This document shows, piece after piece, positions 33,863 through 41,972 of a DNA stretch of 64,000 nucleotides; within the stretch, counting starts at the first letter, position 1, and the number at the start of each line of letters is the position of its first letter. Made by a program: the position numbers and the translations under genes. Location of the stretch: assembly GCA_020631815.1 (NCBI GenBank), contig JACKGW010000002.1, positions 1 to 64,000 of the forward strand, given 5' to 3'. The notes under the pieces are model-generated. The model worked only from the letters and a program-made list of their open reading frames with translations, ran no database searches and was not told where the DNA came from. The stretch comes from Planctomycetota bacterium. GTDB lineage: Bacteria; Planctomycetota; PLA2; JAEUHO01.

Positions 33863-35131
33863 GTGACCTGCCGACCCCATCTCTTCCCCGGAAGAGCGCC
33901 CCTTGCCGCGCTGCTGGCGCTGCTCATGCTCCCCCTCGCGGCCTGTGGCGGCGGCGGTGGCGGGGGCACCCCCCCGCCGGCGCCGCCGGCGCTGGGCGAG
34001 CCCATCCTGGGGCTCACCACGACCGAGCGCGCGGCCTTCGATCGCGGGAAGGCCGTCTTCGAGCGGCGCTTCAAGCCCAGCGGCGGCTTGGGCCCCTTCT
34101 ACAACACGACTTCCTGCCGGGCCTGCCACAGCACGCCGGTCACCGGCGGCGGCTCGCACCTCTACCGCAACTTCTATCTCGGCCGCTTCGGTGACCCCAC
34201 CACGCCCGGCCAGCAGTTCGACCTGCCCAACAGCATCAGCGCGGTGGTGCCGGCCTTCGGTCGCAGCATCAGCCACGTGTTGGCCGACTTCTCGCTCACC
34301 CACGAGCGCCATCCCATTCCGGCCCTCGGCCCGGGCAACCTGCCCGTCCAGCTGGCCCAGCGCAACGGCTTGTCGCTGTTCGGCGTGGGCCTCTTCGAGG
34401 ACGTCACGGAGGCGACGTTGTTGTCGCTCTCCGATCCCAACGACAGCGACCAGGACGGCATCAGCGGGCGCGTCAACACCGACCTCGGCTCGATCGGCCG
34501 CTTCGGCGTGAAGTCCCAGAGCGCGACCATCGAGCGCTTTACGCGCGCGCCGCTCATGAACCAGATGGGCATCACGTCCAACCCGACGGGCAACGACAAC
34601 CTGTCCGTGCTGCAGGTGTCCCAGGATCCCAGCCAACCCACCATCGACAACGACAGCACGCCGGACCCGGAAATCGCGGCCAACGACCTGCTCGACCTGA
34701 TCGCGTTCACGCGCTTCCTCGCGCCGCCCGCGCCCAAGCCCTTCAGCGCGGCAGCGCTACGCGGCCAGACGCAGTTCGACACGCTCGGCTGCGCCAAGTG
34801 CCACCTGCCGACGATCACGTCACTGCGCGGGCCGCTCGCGGCGTACACCGACCTGCTCCTGCACGACATGGGCGTGGGCCTCGCGGACAACATCGCGGCC
34901 GGCGTCCCGCAGAGCAGCTCGATCGACGGACCCACGACCTACCGCGAGTTCCGCACGGCCCCGCTCTGGGGCGTGTCGATGTCCGGCCCCTGGCTGCACG
35001 ACGGTCGTGCCCAGACGTTGGAAGAGGCCATCCTCGCCCACGGCGGCGAAGCCCAGACCGCGCGGGACGCGTTCGCGAACCTGCCACAGGCGGACCGTGC
35101 CGACGTGCTCGCCTTCTTGGAGAGCCTGTGA
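33863..35131 (+). CDS. Di-haem oxidoreductase-like lipoprotein (DUF1111), first copy
   Basis: A 422-residue c-type cytochrome. The lipobox is LAAC (Cys28) followed by a poly-Gly run, so it should be tethered in the envelope. Two haem-attachment motifs are visible: CRACH at 85-89 and CAKCH at 310-314. Surrounding motifs (AFDRGKAVFERRF, LSLFGVGLFEDV, DSDQDGISGRVN, FRTAPLWGVSMSGPWLHDGRAQTLEEAILAHGGEA) are typical of the DUF1111 di-haem family, distantly related to di-haem peroxidases. The substrate is unknown. The stop overlaps the GTG start of the next copy. Confidence 0.88.
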   Translation: MTCRPHLFPGRAPLAALLALLMLPLAACGGGGGGGTPPPAPPALGEPILGLTTTERAAFDRGKAVFERRFKPSGGLGPFYNTTSCRACHSTPVTGGGSHLYRNFYLGRFGDPTTPGQQFDLPNSISAVVPAFGRSISHVLADFSLTHERHPIPALGPGNLPVQLAQRNGLSLFGVGLFEDVTEATLLSLSDPNDSDQDGISGRVNTDLGSIGRFGVKSQSATIERFTRAPLMNQMGITSNPTGNDNLSVLQVSQDPSQPTIDNDSTPDPEIAANDLLDLIAFTRFLAPPAPKPFSAAALRGQTQFDTLGCAKCHLPTITSLRGPLAAYTDLLLHDMGVGLADNIAAGVPQSSSIDGPTTYREFRTAPLWGVSMSGPWLHDGRAQTLEEAILAHGGEAQTARDAFANLPQADRADVLAFLESL

Positions 35132-36357
35132 GCCCGCGCCGCCGTTCCCTGGCCACGCGTGTGGCCCCCGCCGCGATCCTGGCCGCCCTGCTCGCCACGG
35201 GTGGCTGGCTTGCCGCCGCCCCGAGCGCCTCCACGACCGGCGCCACGCACGCCGCCGTACCCGGCGACGGAGCCACCGATCGCCCGATCCTCCCCGTGGG
35301 GACGCTGGGCGGTCCGCATCACGCGCTCTCGCCCGTCGAGGAGATCACGTTCCGTGCGGGGCGCGCGCTGTTCGACCGTTCCTTCCACAAGAGCCACGGC
35401 CTGGGCTCCCCGGAGTTCAACGCCGACTCGTGCCGCGCGTGTCACCAGGACCCGGTGCTGGGTGGCGCAGGCGACCTCGATCTCAACGTGTTCCGCGCCG
35501 CCAACGACAACGGCGGCGCCGGACCGTTCGTGGACCTCGCGGGCGGCCAGGCCTACAGCAAGCTGCGCCCGCCCTACGTGCCAGGCCGCGAGGAAGTACC
35601 CGCGGGCCAGGGCGACGTGTTCGAGCAGCGCCAGACGCCGGCCCTCTTCGGGACCGGGCTCATCAACCAGATTGCCGAAGTCGAGATCCAGTCCAACGAG
35701 GACCCCTCGGACAGCGACATGGACGGGATCTTCGGCGTCGCGCGCATCGTGCTCGTCAACGGCATCCCCGAGGTGGGACGCTTCGGCTGGAAGGCGCAGC
35801 TGCCGCGGCTGGGTGACTTCACGCGCGATGCACTGGCCAACGAGTGTGGCATCACCGCGCCGCCGGATGGTCGCGGCTTCACGCTGGTGAGCGACCCGGA
35901 CCCGGTGGCGGATCCCGAGATGCCACTTGGCGACGTGAACGACCTCACCGCGTTCATCGGCCTCCTCGCGCCGCCGCCGCGTGGCGGTGCGGGCAGCGAC
36001 CCCATCGTGATGCAGGGCGAGACGCTGTTCGACACCGTGGGCTGCGCGAAGTGCCACAAGCCGAGCCTGCAGGGGCCCGGCGGCCCCGTGCCGCTGTATT
36101 CGAACCTGCTGTTGCACAACGTGCACCCGGCGGGCTTCCGCGGCATGGCCGAGCCGGGCGCTCCGTCCGGCATGTACCGCACGCCGCCGCTCTGGGGCAT
36201 CTCGCACACGGCGCCGTACATGCACGATGGACGCGCCGAGACGCTCGAGGCCGCCATCCTCGCCCACGACGGCGAGGCGTTGGCGGTGCGCCAGGCCTAC
36301 GAGGCCCTGGTTCCGTCGGAGAAGACCGCGCTGCTGGCCTTCCTCGCGGACCTGTAG
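35128..36357 (+). CDS. Di-haem oxidoreductase-like protein (DUF1111), second copy
   Basis: A 409-residue paralogue of the preceding gene, starting at a GTG inside its stop (GTGA overlap). A signal peptide spans about 10-32. Haem motifs are CRACH (102-106) and CAKCH (306-310). Shared features are NADSCRACHQDPV, LFGTGLINQIAEVEIQ, DSDMDGIFGVAR and the YRTPPLWGISHTAPYMHDGRAETLEAAILAHDGEA segment. Unlike its neighbour it lacks a lipobox cysteine, so it is probably soluble in the periplasm. The tandem pair may form a heteromeric redox complex. Confidence 0.88.
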   Translation: MSPRRRSLATRVAPAAILAALLATGGWLAAAPSASTTGATHAAVPGDGATDRPILPVGTLGGPHHALSPVEEITFRAGRALFDRSFHKSHGLGSPEFNADSCRACHQDPVLGGAGDLDLNVFRAANDNGGAGPFVDLAGGQAYSKLRPPYVPGREEVPAGQGDVFEQRQTPALFGTGLINQIAEVEIQSNEDPSDSDMDGIFGVARIVLVNGIPEVGRFGWKAQLPRLGDFTRDALANECGITAPPDGRGFTLVSDPDPVADPEMPLGDVNDLTAFIGLLAPPPRGGAGSDPIVMQGETLFDTVGCAKCHKPSLQGPGGPVPLYSNLLLHNVHPAGFRGMAEPGAPSGMYRTPPLWGISHTAPYMHDGRAETLEAAILAHDGEALAVRQAYEALVPSEKTALLAFLADL

Positions 36358-36840
36358 ATGCGCAGCGCAGCAGCCGTCTTCCTCCTGGCGCTCTCGCTGA
36401 CGCTCGCGGCCTGCGGCGGCGGGGGCAGCGGCCCGTCCGGGCCGACCGGTGCCAACTTGAGCCTGTTCGCGGTGGAGACCATCTCCGCGGACGGCAACGC
36501 GATCGCCGCATGGATCGCCGACACGCCCGCGCTCCAGTCGCAGGGGCTCATGAACGCGACGCCCGAGCAGCTCGCGCCGCTCGGCGACGGCACGCCGCGC
36601 GGCATGCTGTTCGTGTTCGCCACGGACCTCGTACCGTCGTTCTGGATGCGCGACACCTACGTCCCCCTGGACCTCGCCTACATCCGCTCCGACGGCACGA
36701 TCGCCGAGATCCACGCGCTCGCGCCACTTGACGAGACGCTCGTCCCCGCGGGCGAACCCGTACGCATGGCCTTGGAGGTTCCCGCCGGCACGCTCTCGAC
36801 CTTGGGCGTTGGCGTGGGCGACCTCGTGCTGCGGCCTTGA
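36358..36840 (+). CDS. DUF192-family lipoprotein
   Basis: A 160-residue protein whose ATG follows the previous stop with no gap. The lipobox is LAAC (Cys19) and then a Gly/Ser-rich spacer. Residues 45-160 match DUF192: IADTPALQSQGLMN, PRGMLFVFATDLVPSFWMRDTYVPLDLAYIRSDGTIAEIH and the C-terminal ALEVPAGTLSTLGVGVGDLVL. The biochemical role of DUF192 is unknown. It is co-transcribed with the di-haem proteins, so a role in that envelope complex is plausible. Confidence 0.85.
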   Translation: MRSAAAVFLLALSLTLAACGGGGSGPSGPTGANLSLFAVETISADGNAIAAWIADTPALQSQGLMNATPEQLAPLGDGTPRGMLFVFATDLVPSFWMRDTYVPLDLAYIRSDGTIAEIHALAPLDETLVPAGEPVRMALEVPAGTLSTLGVGVGDLVLRP

Positions 36841-37760
36841 TCCTCGCCGCAGCTCCGTTCGCTTTGGCGGGCGAGCTTGCCGCCGTGCTCTGCGCGCTCT
36901 GCTGGGCGAGCGCGCAGATCGGCTTTGCGGGCATCCGCACGGCCATGACCGGGTCGGCCCTGAACTTCGGCAAGAACCTCGTGGCCACGACGGCCTTCGC
37001 CGTGCTCTTCACGGTGCGCACGGGCTTGCCGTGGCCGACGAGCCTCGAAGGCTCGCCGTTGCTGTGGATCATCGCGAGCGGCGTCGTGGGCCTGGGGATC
37101 TGCGACGTCTTCCTGATGCAGGCGCTGCTGCGCATCGGGCCGCAGCGCACGAGCCTGCTGTTTTGCCTCGTGCCCGTGCTCACGGCTGCGCTCTCGGTGC
37201 TGCCGCCCTTCGAAGAGCATCTCGTGCTCTTGGCGCTCGTGGGCATGGGCATCACGCTGGGCGGCATCGTGCTGGCCATCTTGGAGCGCGGGGGCAATCG
37301 TCCACCTCCGCACGACATGAAGGCAGGCGTGCGCGATGCGCTGCTCGCGAGCGTCTTCCAGGCCATCGCGATCCTGATGGTGCGCCAAGCCCGGCGCGAA
37401 GCAGACATCGACGGCGCTTCGGCCGCGATGGTGCGTCTGGCTTCGGGAACGGCGGCCCTCGTCGTCTACGGCCTGGCGCGCCGCCGCCTGGGCGCGTGGT
37501 GGAGCCAGGTGAGCGCCCCCGTGACGCGCTCGCGGTTGGGGCTCTCCGCGCTGGTCGGGACGTTCGCCGGCATCTGGCTGAACCAGCTGTCGCTGCAGTG
37601 GACGGCCGCCGCAGGCGTGGCGGCGACCTTGCTCGCGCTGCCGCCCGTGTTCCTGCTGCCGCTCAGCGCGCTGTTCCTTGGTGAACGCCGTGCCGCGTCG
37701 GCGTGGATCGCCACGGGCATCGCGTTCGCCGGCGTGGCGATGATCGCGTTCGCTCGCTAG
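36837..37760 (+). CDS. DMT-superfamily (EamA) transporter
   Basis: A 307-residue inner-membrane protein with about ten hydrophobic segments in two EamA halves (about 10-135 and 160-305), a drug/metabolite transporter layout. Start is TTG inside the DUF192 stop (TTGA), giving coupling; no better in-frame start lies nearby. The C-terminal half ends VFLLPLSALFLGERRAASAWIATGIAFAGVAMIAF, typical of the family. The substrate cannot be assigned. Confidence 0.85.
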   Translation: MILAAAPFALAGELAAVLCALCWASAQIGFAGIRTAMTGSALNFGKNLVATTAFAVLFTVRTGLPWPTSLEGSPLLWIIASGVVGLGICDVFLMQALLRIGPQRTSLLFCLVPVLTAALSVLPPFEEHLVLLALVGMGITLGGIVLAILERGGNRPPPHDMKAGVRDALLASVFQAIAILMVRQARREADIDGASAAMVRLASGTAALVVYGLARRRLGAWWSQVSAPVTRSRLGLSALVGTFAGIWLNQLSLQWTAAAGVAATLLALPPVFLLPLSALFLGERRAASAWIATGIAFAGVAMIAFAR

Positions 37761-37782
37761 TTCACGCCTTGCGAGACGACAC

Positions 37783-38838
37783 CTACGCCTTGCGGGAAGA
37801 CCACGCCTGCAGGAGACGGTCGTTCTGCGCGCGGGCGTCGTCGGCCAGCTCGCCGGCCATCCAGTGCAGCACGTGCGCGCCCGTGGGTGCGCCCGCGGCG
37901 CCGCCGTCGACGAGCCATGTGATCGCGGCCGAGTAGAAGACCGCCACGGTCGAGGGCTCGGAGACCTCGACGGTGGCCGTGCGCTCGCCCGCCAACAGGA
38001 AGGCGATCTGGCCGAAGAGGTGGCCGGGCTCGAGGCGACGGTCCACGACGAAGTGGCTGCCCTCGCTGCGCGCGGTGACGGCCGCCGAGCCATCGAGAAG
38101 GTAGTACGCCCCGTCGGCGACCGCGCCCTGCTCGATGAGCACCGTGCCGGGCTCGCACGAGCAGATCTCGACCGTGCGGGCAATGGCCACCAACGCGGTG
38201 TCGCCGAGCATGGAGAGCTCGGGCTCCTTGCGCAGCATCTCGATCAAGCGCTGCTCGGCGTCCTTGGGTGCCCGCTTGCCCAGGCCCTTGCCGTGGCGCG
38301 GCATGGAGGAGAGGGCCGTGGGCAGCTCGCCCAGGTTCACATCGGTCGGCCCGAGCAAGCCGCGCAGGTGGCCGTGGCCCACCGCGTCGGACTCGAAGCG
38401 CACGGCGCTGCCGTCGCGGACGCGAAGCGCGATGCGCTGGGCGAGCCGCAGCAGGAGGCGTGCTGCGGGGCGCGACGGCGCGCCGCTCAGCAGCTCGACG
38501 AGGCTCGCGTGCGTCAGGGCGTACCCGTCCATGGCCTCGACGGCCCGAACCGTGGCGGAGGCCGGGCCAGGCCGGATCACGCCGAGGTCCCCCACGAGCC
38601 GCAGCGAGTCGCCCTCGTCCAGGTCGATCGGGTGCTCGCCATCGCCGAGCGACACGGCGACCGCGCCCTCGGGCAGCAGGTAGAGCGTGTCGCACGGCTC
38701 GCCGTGGCGGATGAGCGTGCTGCCCGCCGCCACCTGGCGCGGCTCGAGCTGCTCCACGAACGAGGCGACCTCCTCGGGGTCCAGCTCGTCGAAGAGCCAG
38801 GGGAACGCCGTCACGAGGCGGTTCGGGGAGCTGCTCAT
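37783..38838 (-). CDS. Protein with two cyclic-nucleotide-binding domains
   Basis: A 351-residue cytoplasmic protein. Domain 1 (about 12-125) and domain 2 (about 207-330) both have the CAP-type beta barrel (TLIRHGEPCDTLYLLPEGAVAVSL; TVLIEQGAVADGAYYLLDGSAAVTA). Domain 2 keeps a phosphate-binding cassette HLFGQIAFLLAGERTATVEV including the Arg that contacts the cyclic phosphate. Domain 1 (DLGVIRPGPASATV) has lost it. No DNA-binding helix-turn-helix or enzyme domain is present, so it is not a Crp regulator. It is divergent from the cyclase gene 59 bases away, suggesting it is that enzyme's receptor; this is inference. Confidence 0.8.
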   Translation of the reverse strand: MSSSPNRLVTAFPWLFDELDPEEVASFVEQLEPRQVAAGSTLIRHGEPCDTLYLLPEGAVAVSLGDGEHPIDLDEGDSLRLVGDLGVIRPGPASATVRAVEAMDGYALTHASLVELLSGAPSRPAARLLLRLAQRIALRVRDGSAVRFESDAVGHGHLRGLLGPTDVNLGELPTALSSMPRHGKGLGKRAPKDAEQRLIEMLRKEPELSMLGDTALVAIARTVEICSCEPGTVLIEQGAVADGAYYLLDGSAAVTARSEGSHFVVDRRLEPGHLFGQIAFLLAGERTATVEVSEPSTVAVFYSAAITWLVDGGAAGAPTGAHVLHWMAGELADDARAQNDRLLQAWSSRKA

Positions 38839-38897
38839 CGCGGGTGACCTCCGTAGGTGGCCCCATCCTATCTATGCTCGTGCGCCACGGAGGCGTC

Positions 38898-40742
38898 GTG
38901 CGGCAGAGCGAGGAAGTACGTGGGCTGCTCCGCATCGGGGAGCACGTGGCGGCCTGGGACGCCGCCAGCCGGATGCCCGACAGCCGCGAAGCGGTCGTGC
39001 TCCGGGCCCGCGCCCTGCAGGGGCTCGGCGCTCGCGCGCACGCGCGGGCACTCCTGGAGGGGCTTCCGTCGGGGCGCCGCGGCCCGCTGGAGTCCGAGCG
39101 ACTTGGCCTGCTCGCCTCCCTGGCCAAGGCCGACGCGCTGGAGTGGACCGGGAGCGACCGCGAGGCCGGCTTGGCCCGTGCGCTGGCGGCGTACGAGCGC
39201 GCGGCGCGCGCCGTTCCCGGCAGTCCGTGGCACCCGATCAACGTAGCGACGCTCGCCGCGGTGCTGGGCGACACCCGCAAGGCGGGGCGTGTCGCCGCCG
39301 ACGTCGTGGCGCTGTGCGGGCGTCTCGAGCGCAAGGGCCTCACGGGAGGCGACACGTACTGGGTGCCCGCAACCCGAGGGGAAGCCCTCCTGGTCGCGGG
39401 GCAGAGCGAGGATGCGCTGCGCGCGTATGCCGAGGCCGCGCGCGAGGCCCGTCGCCACCGCTGGTGGTCGCACCTGGGCAGCACGCTGCGCAACGCCGCC
39501 CTCGTGCTGCACGATCGGCCCCAGGTGCTCGAAGCCGTGCGCGACGTGTTGGCCGTTCCGCCGGTCCTCGTGGTGACGGGACACCTCGTCGACCTTCCTG
39601 GTCGCAAGCGGCCGCGCTTCCCGGCGCGCCGGGTTGCAGCCGTGGACCGGGCGCTTCGAGCGGCCCTCTCCGAGCGCATGCCGAGCGTGGGCGTGTCGGG
39701 CGCGGCGGCGGGTGCCGACCTGCTGTTCCAGCGCGCTCTCGCCGCGCGACGGCTGCCGAGCGTGGTCGTGATCCCCCAGGAAGGCCCCTGGTACGTGGAG
39801 CGATCGGTCCAGGGACGCGCGGGTGGCGACTGGATGGCATGGCATCGGCACGCGCTGCGTCGCGCCAATCCCTGCTTGCGCCTCGTGCGCCACGGCTTCC
39901 CCGACGAGGGGCTGCTGTTCGAGTACGCCAACGAGGTGCAGGAAGGCTACGCCCGCGAGCGCGCGCGGCAGCTCGGCACGCACGTCGAGATGCTCGCCGT
40001 CTGGGACGGGGAAGCGGGTGACGGTCGCGGCGGCACCGCCGACTTCGTGGAGCGCTTTGCACGCAGTGGCGCGGGCGCGGTGCGCGTCATCGACCCTGCG
40101 CGCCCCGCCGCAGGCCCGCGCCTGCACGAGGCGTCACGGCGCGGTCGCAACCGCGCGTCCAGCGCGACCACGCCGCCGTCCGGGAGCGCGGGGACTGCCC
40201 TCACGGCCGCGCTCTGCTTCGCCGACGTGCACGGCTACAGCCATCTGGACGAGGACCAGGTCCTCGCCTTCGTGCACGAGGTGCTGCCGCGCATCGCGAA
40301 GCTGCTGGACGCCTACGGGCGACGCGTGCTCACGCGCAACAGCTGGGGCGATGCGGCGTTCGCGGCCTTCACGGACGTGGCCTGCGCAGCGGACTTCGCG
40401 TTGGACCTCGTGCGGCTGTTCGAGGAGGCGCCCTGGCCCGCGGGTCGCCTCCCGGCCGACCTCGGCGTCCGCGTGGCGCTGCATGCGGCGCCCGTGCACC
40501 GCGTCCACGACGCGCTCTTGGGACGCACGGGCGTCACGGGAGCGGGCGTCAGCCACGCCGCGCGCTACGAGCCCGTCACGCCGATCGGTCGCGTGTACGC
40601 GAGCGCTCCGTTCGTCGCGCTGCTCCATGCCCGGCACGAGCCGCGCTGGCAGACCACGTACGCGGGGCAGCTGGACCTGCCCAAGGGCCACGGCCGGTTC
40701 CCGGCCTGGGACGTACGCCACGCCCCTGGTCGAGACACGTAG
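38898..40742 (+). CDS. TPR - SLOG-like - class III nucleotide cyclase protein
   Basis: 614 residues from a GTG preceded by GGAGG with 5-base spacing. GTG 38844 and ATG 38874 are longer alternatives. Residues 10-210 are TPR-like helical pairs resembling the TRAFs-binding region. About 220-400 is a Rossmann-like SLOG domain (VLVVTGHLVDLPGRKRPRF, GVSGAAAGADLLFQRALAAR, VVVIPQEG). About 434-600 is a class III adenylate/guanylate cyclase domain with both metal-binding Asp residues (FADVHGYS, Asp443; WGDAAF, Asp485). The usual transition-state Asn reads Ser in GAGVSHAARYE, so activity or product may differ. It probably makes a cyclic nucleotide in response to a signal sensed by TPR or SLOG. Confidence 0.8.
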   Translation: MRQSEEVRGLLRIGEHVAAWDAASRMPDSREAVVLRARALQGLGARAHARALLEGLPSGRRGPLESERLGLLASLAKADALEWTGSDREAGLARALAAYERAARAVPGSPWHPINVATLAAVLGDTRKAGRVAADVVALCGRLERKGLTGGDTYWVPATRGEALLVAGQSEDALRAYAEAAREARRHRWWSHLGSTLRNAALVLHDRPQVLEAVRDVLAVPPVLVVTGHLVDLPGRKRPRFPARRVAAVDRALRAALSERMPSVGVSGAAAGADLLFQRALAARRLPSVVVIPQEGPWYVERSVQGRAGGDWMAWHRHALRRANPCLRLVRHGFPDEGLLFEYANEVQEGYARERARQLGTHVEMLAVWDGEAGDGRGGTADFVERFARSGAGAVRVIDPARPAAGPRLHEASRRGRNRASSATTPPSGSAGTALTAALCFADVHGYSHLDEDQVLAFVHEVLPRIAKLLDAYGRRVLTRNSWGDAAFAAFTDVACAADFALDLVRLFEEAPWPAGRLPADLGVRVALHAAPVHRVHDALLGRTGVTGAGVSHAARYEPVTPIGRVYASAPFVALLHARHEPRWQTTYAGQLDLPKGHGRFPAWDVRHAPGRDT

Positions 40743-40744
40743 CC

Positions 40745-40766
40745 CGGGTGTTTCATGAAACACCCG
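40745..40766. terminator. Perfect palindrome between convergent genes, bidirectional terminator
   Basis: Eleven bases CGGGTGTTTCA are followed at once by their exact complement. The palindrome starts 3 bases after the cyclase stop and ends 2 bases before the YbjN-like stop. As RNA it forms a stem rich in A-U near the tip. It separates the cyclase transcript from the leftward TIR operon. Confidence 0.7.
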
Positions 40767-40768
40767 AT

Positions 40769-41356
40769 CTAGTTGCCGTCCGCGGGCGGCAGCAGCGCGC
40801 TGACTTCCTCCAGGTAGATCGCCAGGAGCTCCTGGAAGAGATCGATGCACTCGCTGACGTAGGTGGTCGTGACGCCGCCCCAGAGCGGGATGTCCTGTTC
40901 GAACCACCAGTCGCCGTCCTCGTCGACGGAGACCGAGGCGAAGCGCCGCTGGTTGTTCCAGCCGTTCTGGAACGTCGGGTTGGGCTTGATGCCCTGCAGG
41001 ATGTGCACGAGGCGGATCCCGGCCTCGCCCTCGTTGCCCACCAGGATGGTCTGCTCGTGCAGCGTGCACATCAGGCGGCCGGGGCGATCCACGCTGGCCT
41101 TCGGGTCGTAGCCCTTGAGCACGGTCAAGAGCTCCTCGTCGGCCAGCCTCGTACGCGGCGCGCCCGCAGGTGTCGGCTCGGCCTCCGCGGGGCGCAAGCC
41201 GACGGCGCGACGAATCGTCTCGAACGCCCGCTCCACCTCCGTATCGGGGACGCGGGCATCGTCCTCGCCGTCGGCGCGCGCGCCGCCCAGGACACCTGCG
41301 AACGCACCCGCGGCGAGGAGGCCGGCGGTCAGCACCCAAACGCGGCCGGTGGTCAT
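40769..41356 (-). CDS. Exported YbjN-like protein (third of three in the operon)
   Basis: A 195-residue protein with a signal peptide (VWVLTAGLLAAGAFAGVLGGARA). The mature part resembles YbjN: RLMCTLHEQTILVGNEGEAGIRLVHILQG, then FQNGWNNQRRFASVSVDEDGDWWFEQDIPLWGGVTTTYVSECIDLFQELLAIYLEEV. The pattern asparagine-tryptophan-asparagine, then a coloured strand of acidic residues and GGVT matches the family. YbjN folds resemble type III secretion chaperones. The ATG shares a base with the previous stop (TGATG). It is the last gene of the TIR operon. Confidence 0.72.
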   Translation of the reverse strand: MTTGRVWVLTAGLLAAGAFAGVLGGARADGEDDARVPDTEVERAFETIRRAVGLRPAEAEPTPAGAPRTRLADEELLTVLKGYDPKASVDRPGRLMCTLHEQTILVGNEGEAGIRLVHILQGIKPNPTFQNGWNNQRRFASVSVDEDGDWWFEQDIPLWGGVTTTYVSECIDLFQELLAIYLEEVSALLPPADGN

Positions 41357-41952
41357 CACTCGCCCTCCTTCTCGGGGTTCGGAGCCTCGCCGTCCTTGCC
41401 GGCCGCGGCGCGCTCGTCGAGGAACTTCGTGAAGGAGTCCGCTTCGCGCCCGAAGCGCGTGAGCACCTTCTGGAGTCGCAGCACGGTGGGCTCGGTCTCC
41501 GCCAAGAGCCCCCACTCCAGCGTGGCGGTGTCGCTGCGCCGATCGATGTATGCGAGGAACAGCGCCTCGTTGTCCCAGGCGTTCACGTGCTCGTCGTCGG
41601 CCAGCGTCCCCGGGTAGCGGTAGCGAAGCAGCAGATCGTCACCGGTGCCGACGTGGAACGCGATGACGAGGTTGCGCCCCATCCACGTGAAGGACAGCAC
41701 GTTCTCCTCGGAGGCATCGATCGCGGCGGCACCCCAGCTCTCGAGTGCCGCCTGCACGTTCTCCTTCGTGCAAGGAGCACCTGCGACACCATGGCGCACC
41801 GCGTCGCGCAACGTGCGCAGCGCCTGCTCCACGTCGCGCGACGTCACGCTCTCGTCGTCGGCTCGTGCGCGACCGGCAGCAAGGAGCCCAGCTCCCAGCG
41901 CCGCAAGCAGCACCACCCCCAGGCCCCAGGCCGCTGCGCTGCGATTGCGCAT
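41356..41952 (-). CDS. Exported, divergent YbjN-like protein (second in the operon)
   Basis: A 198-residue protein starting at an ATG behind a strong GAGGAGGTG site. A longer ATG start at 41973 is less well placed. The signal peptide covers about 8-31 (GLGVVLLAALGAGLLAAGRARA). Strands such as NVLSFTWMGRNLVIAFHVGTGDDLLLRYRY and VNAWDNEALFLAYIDRRSDTATLEWGLLAETEPTVLRLQKVLTRF follow the YbjN order with weaker identity. It lies between the TIR gene and another YbjN-like gene, both on the same strand, so it probably acts with them. Confidence 0.6.
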   Translation of the reverse strand: MRNRSAAAWGLGVVLLAALGAGLLAAGRARADDESVTSRDVEQALRTLRDAVRHGVAGAPCTKENVQAALESWGAAAIDASEENVLSFTWMGRNLVIAFHVGTGDDLLLRYRYPGTLADDEHVNAWDNEALFLAYIDRRSDTATLEWGLLAETEPTVLRLQKVLTRFGREADSFTKFLDERAAAGKDGEAPNPEKEGE

Positions 41953-41972
41953 GACACCTCCTCGCGCACGCA

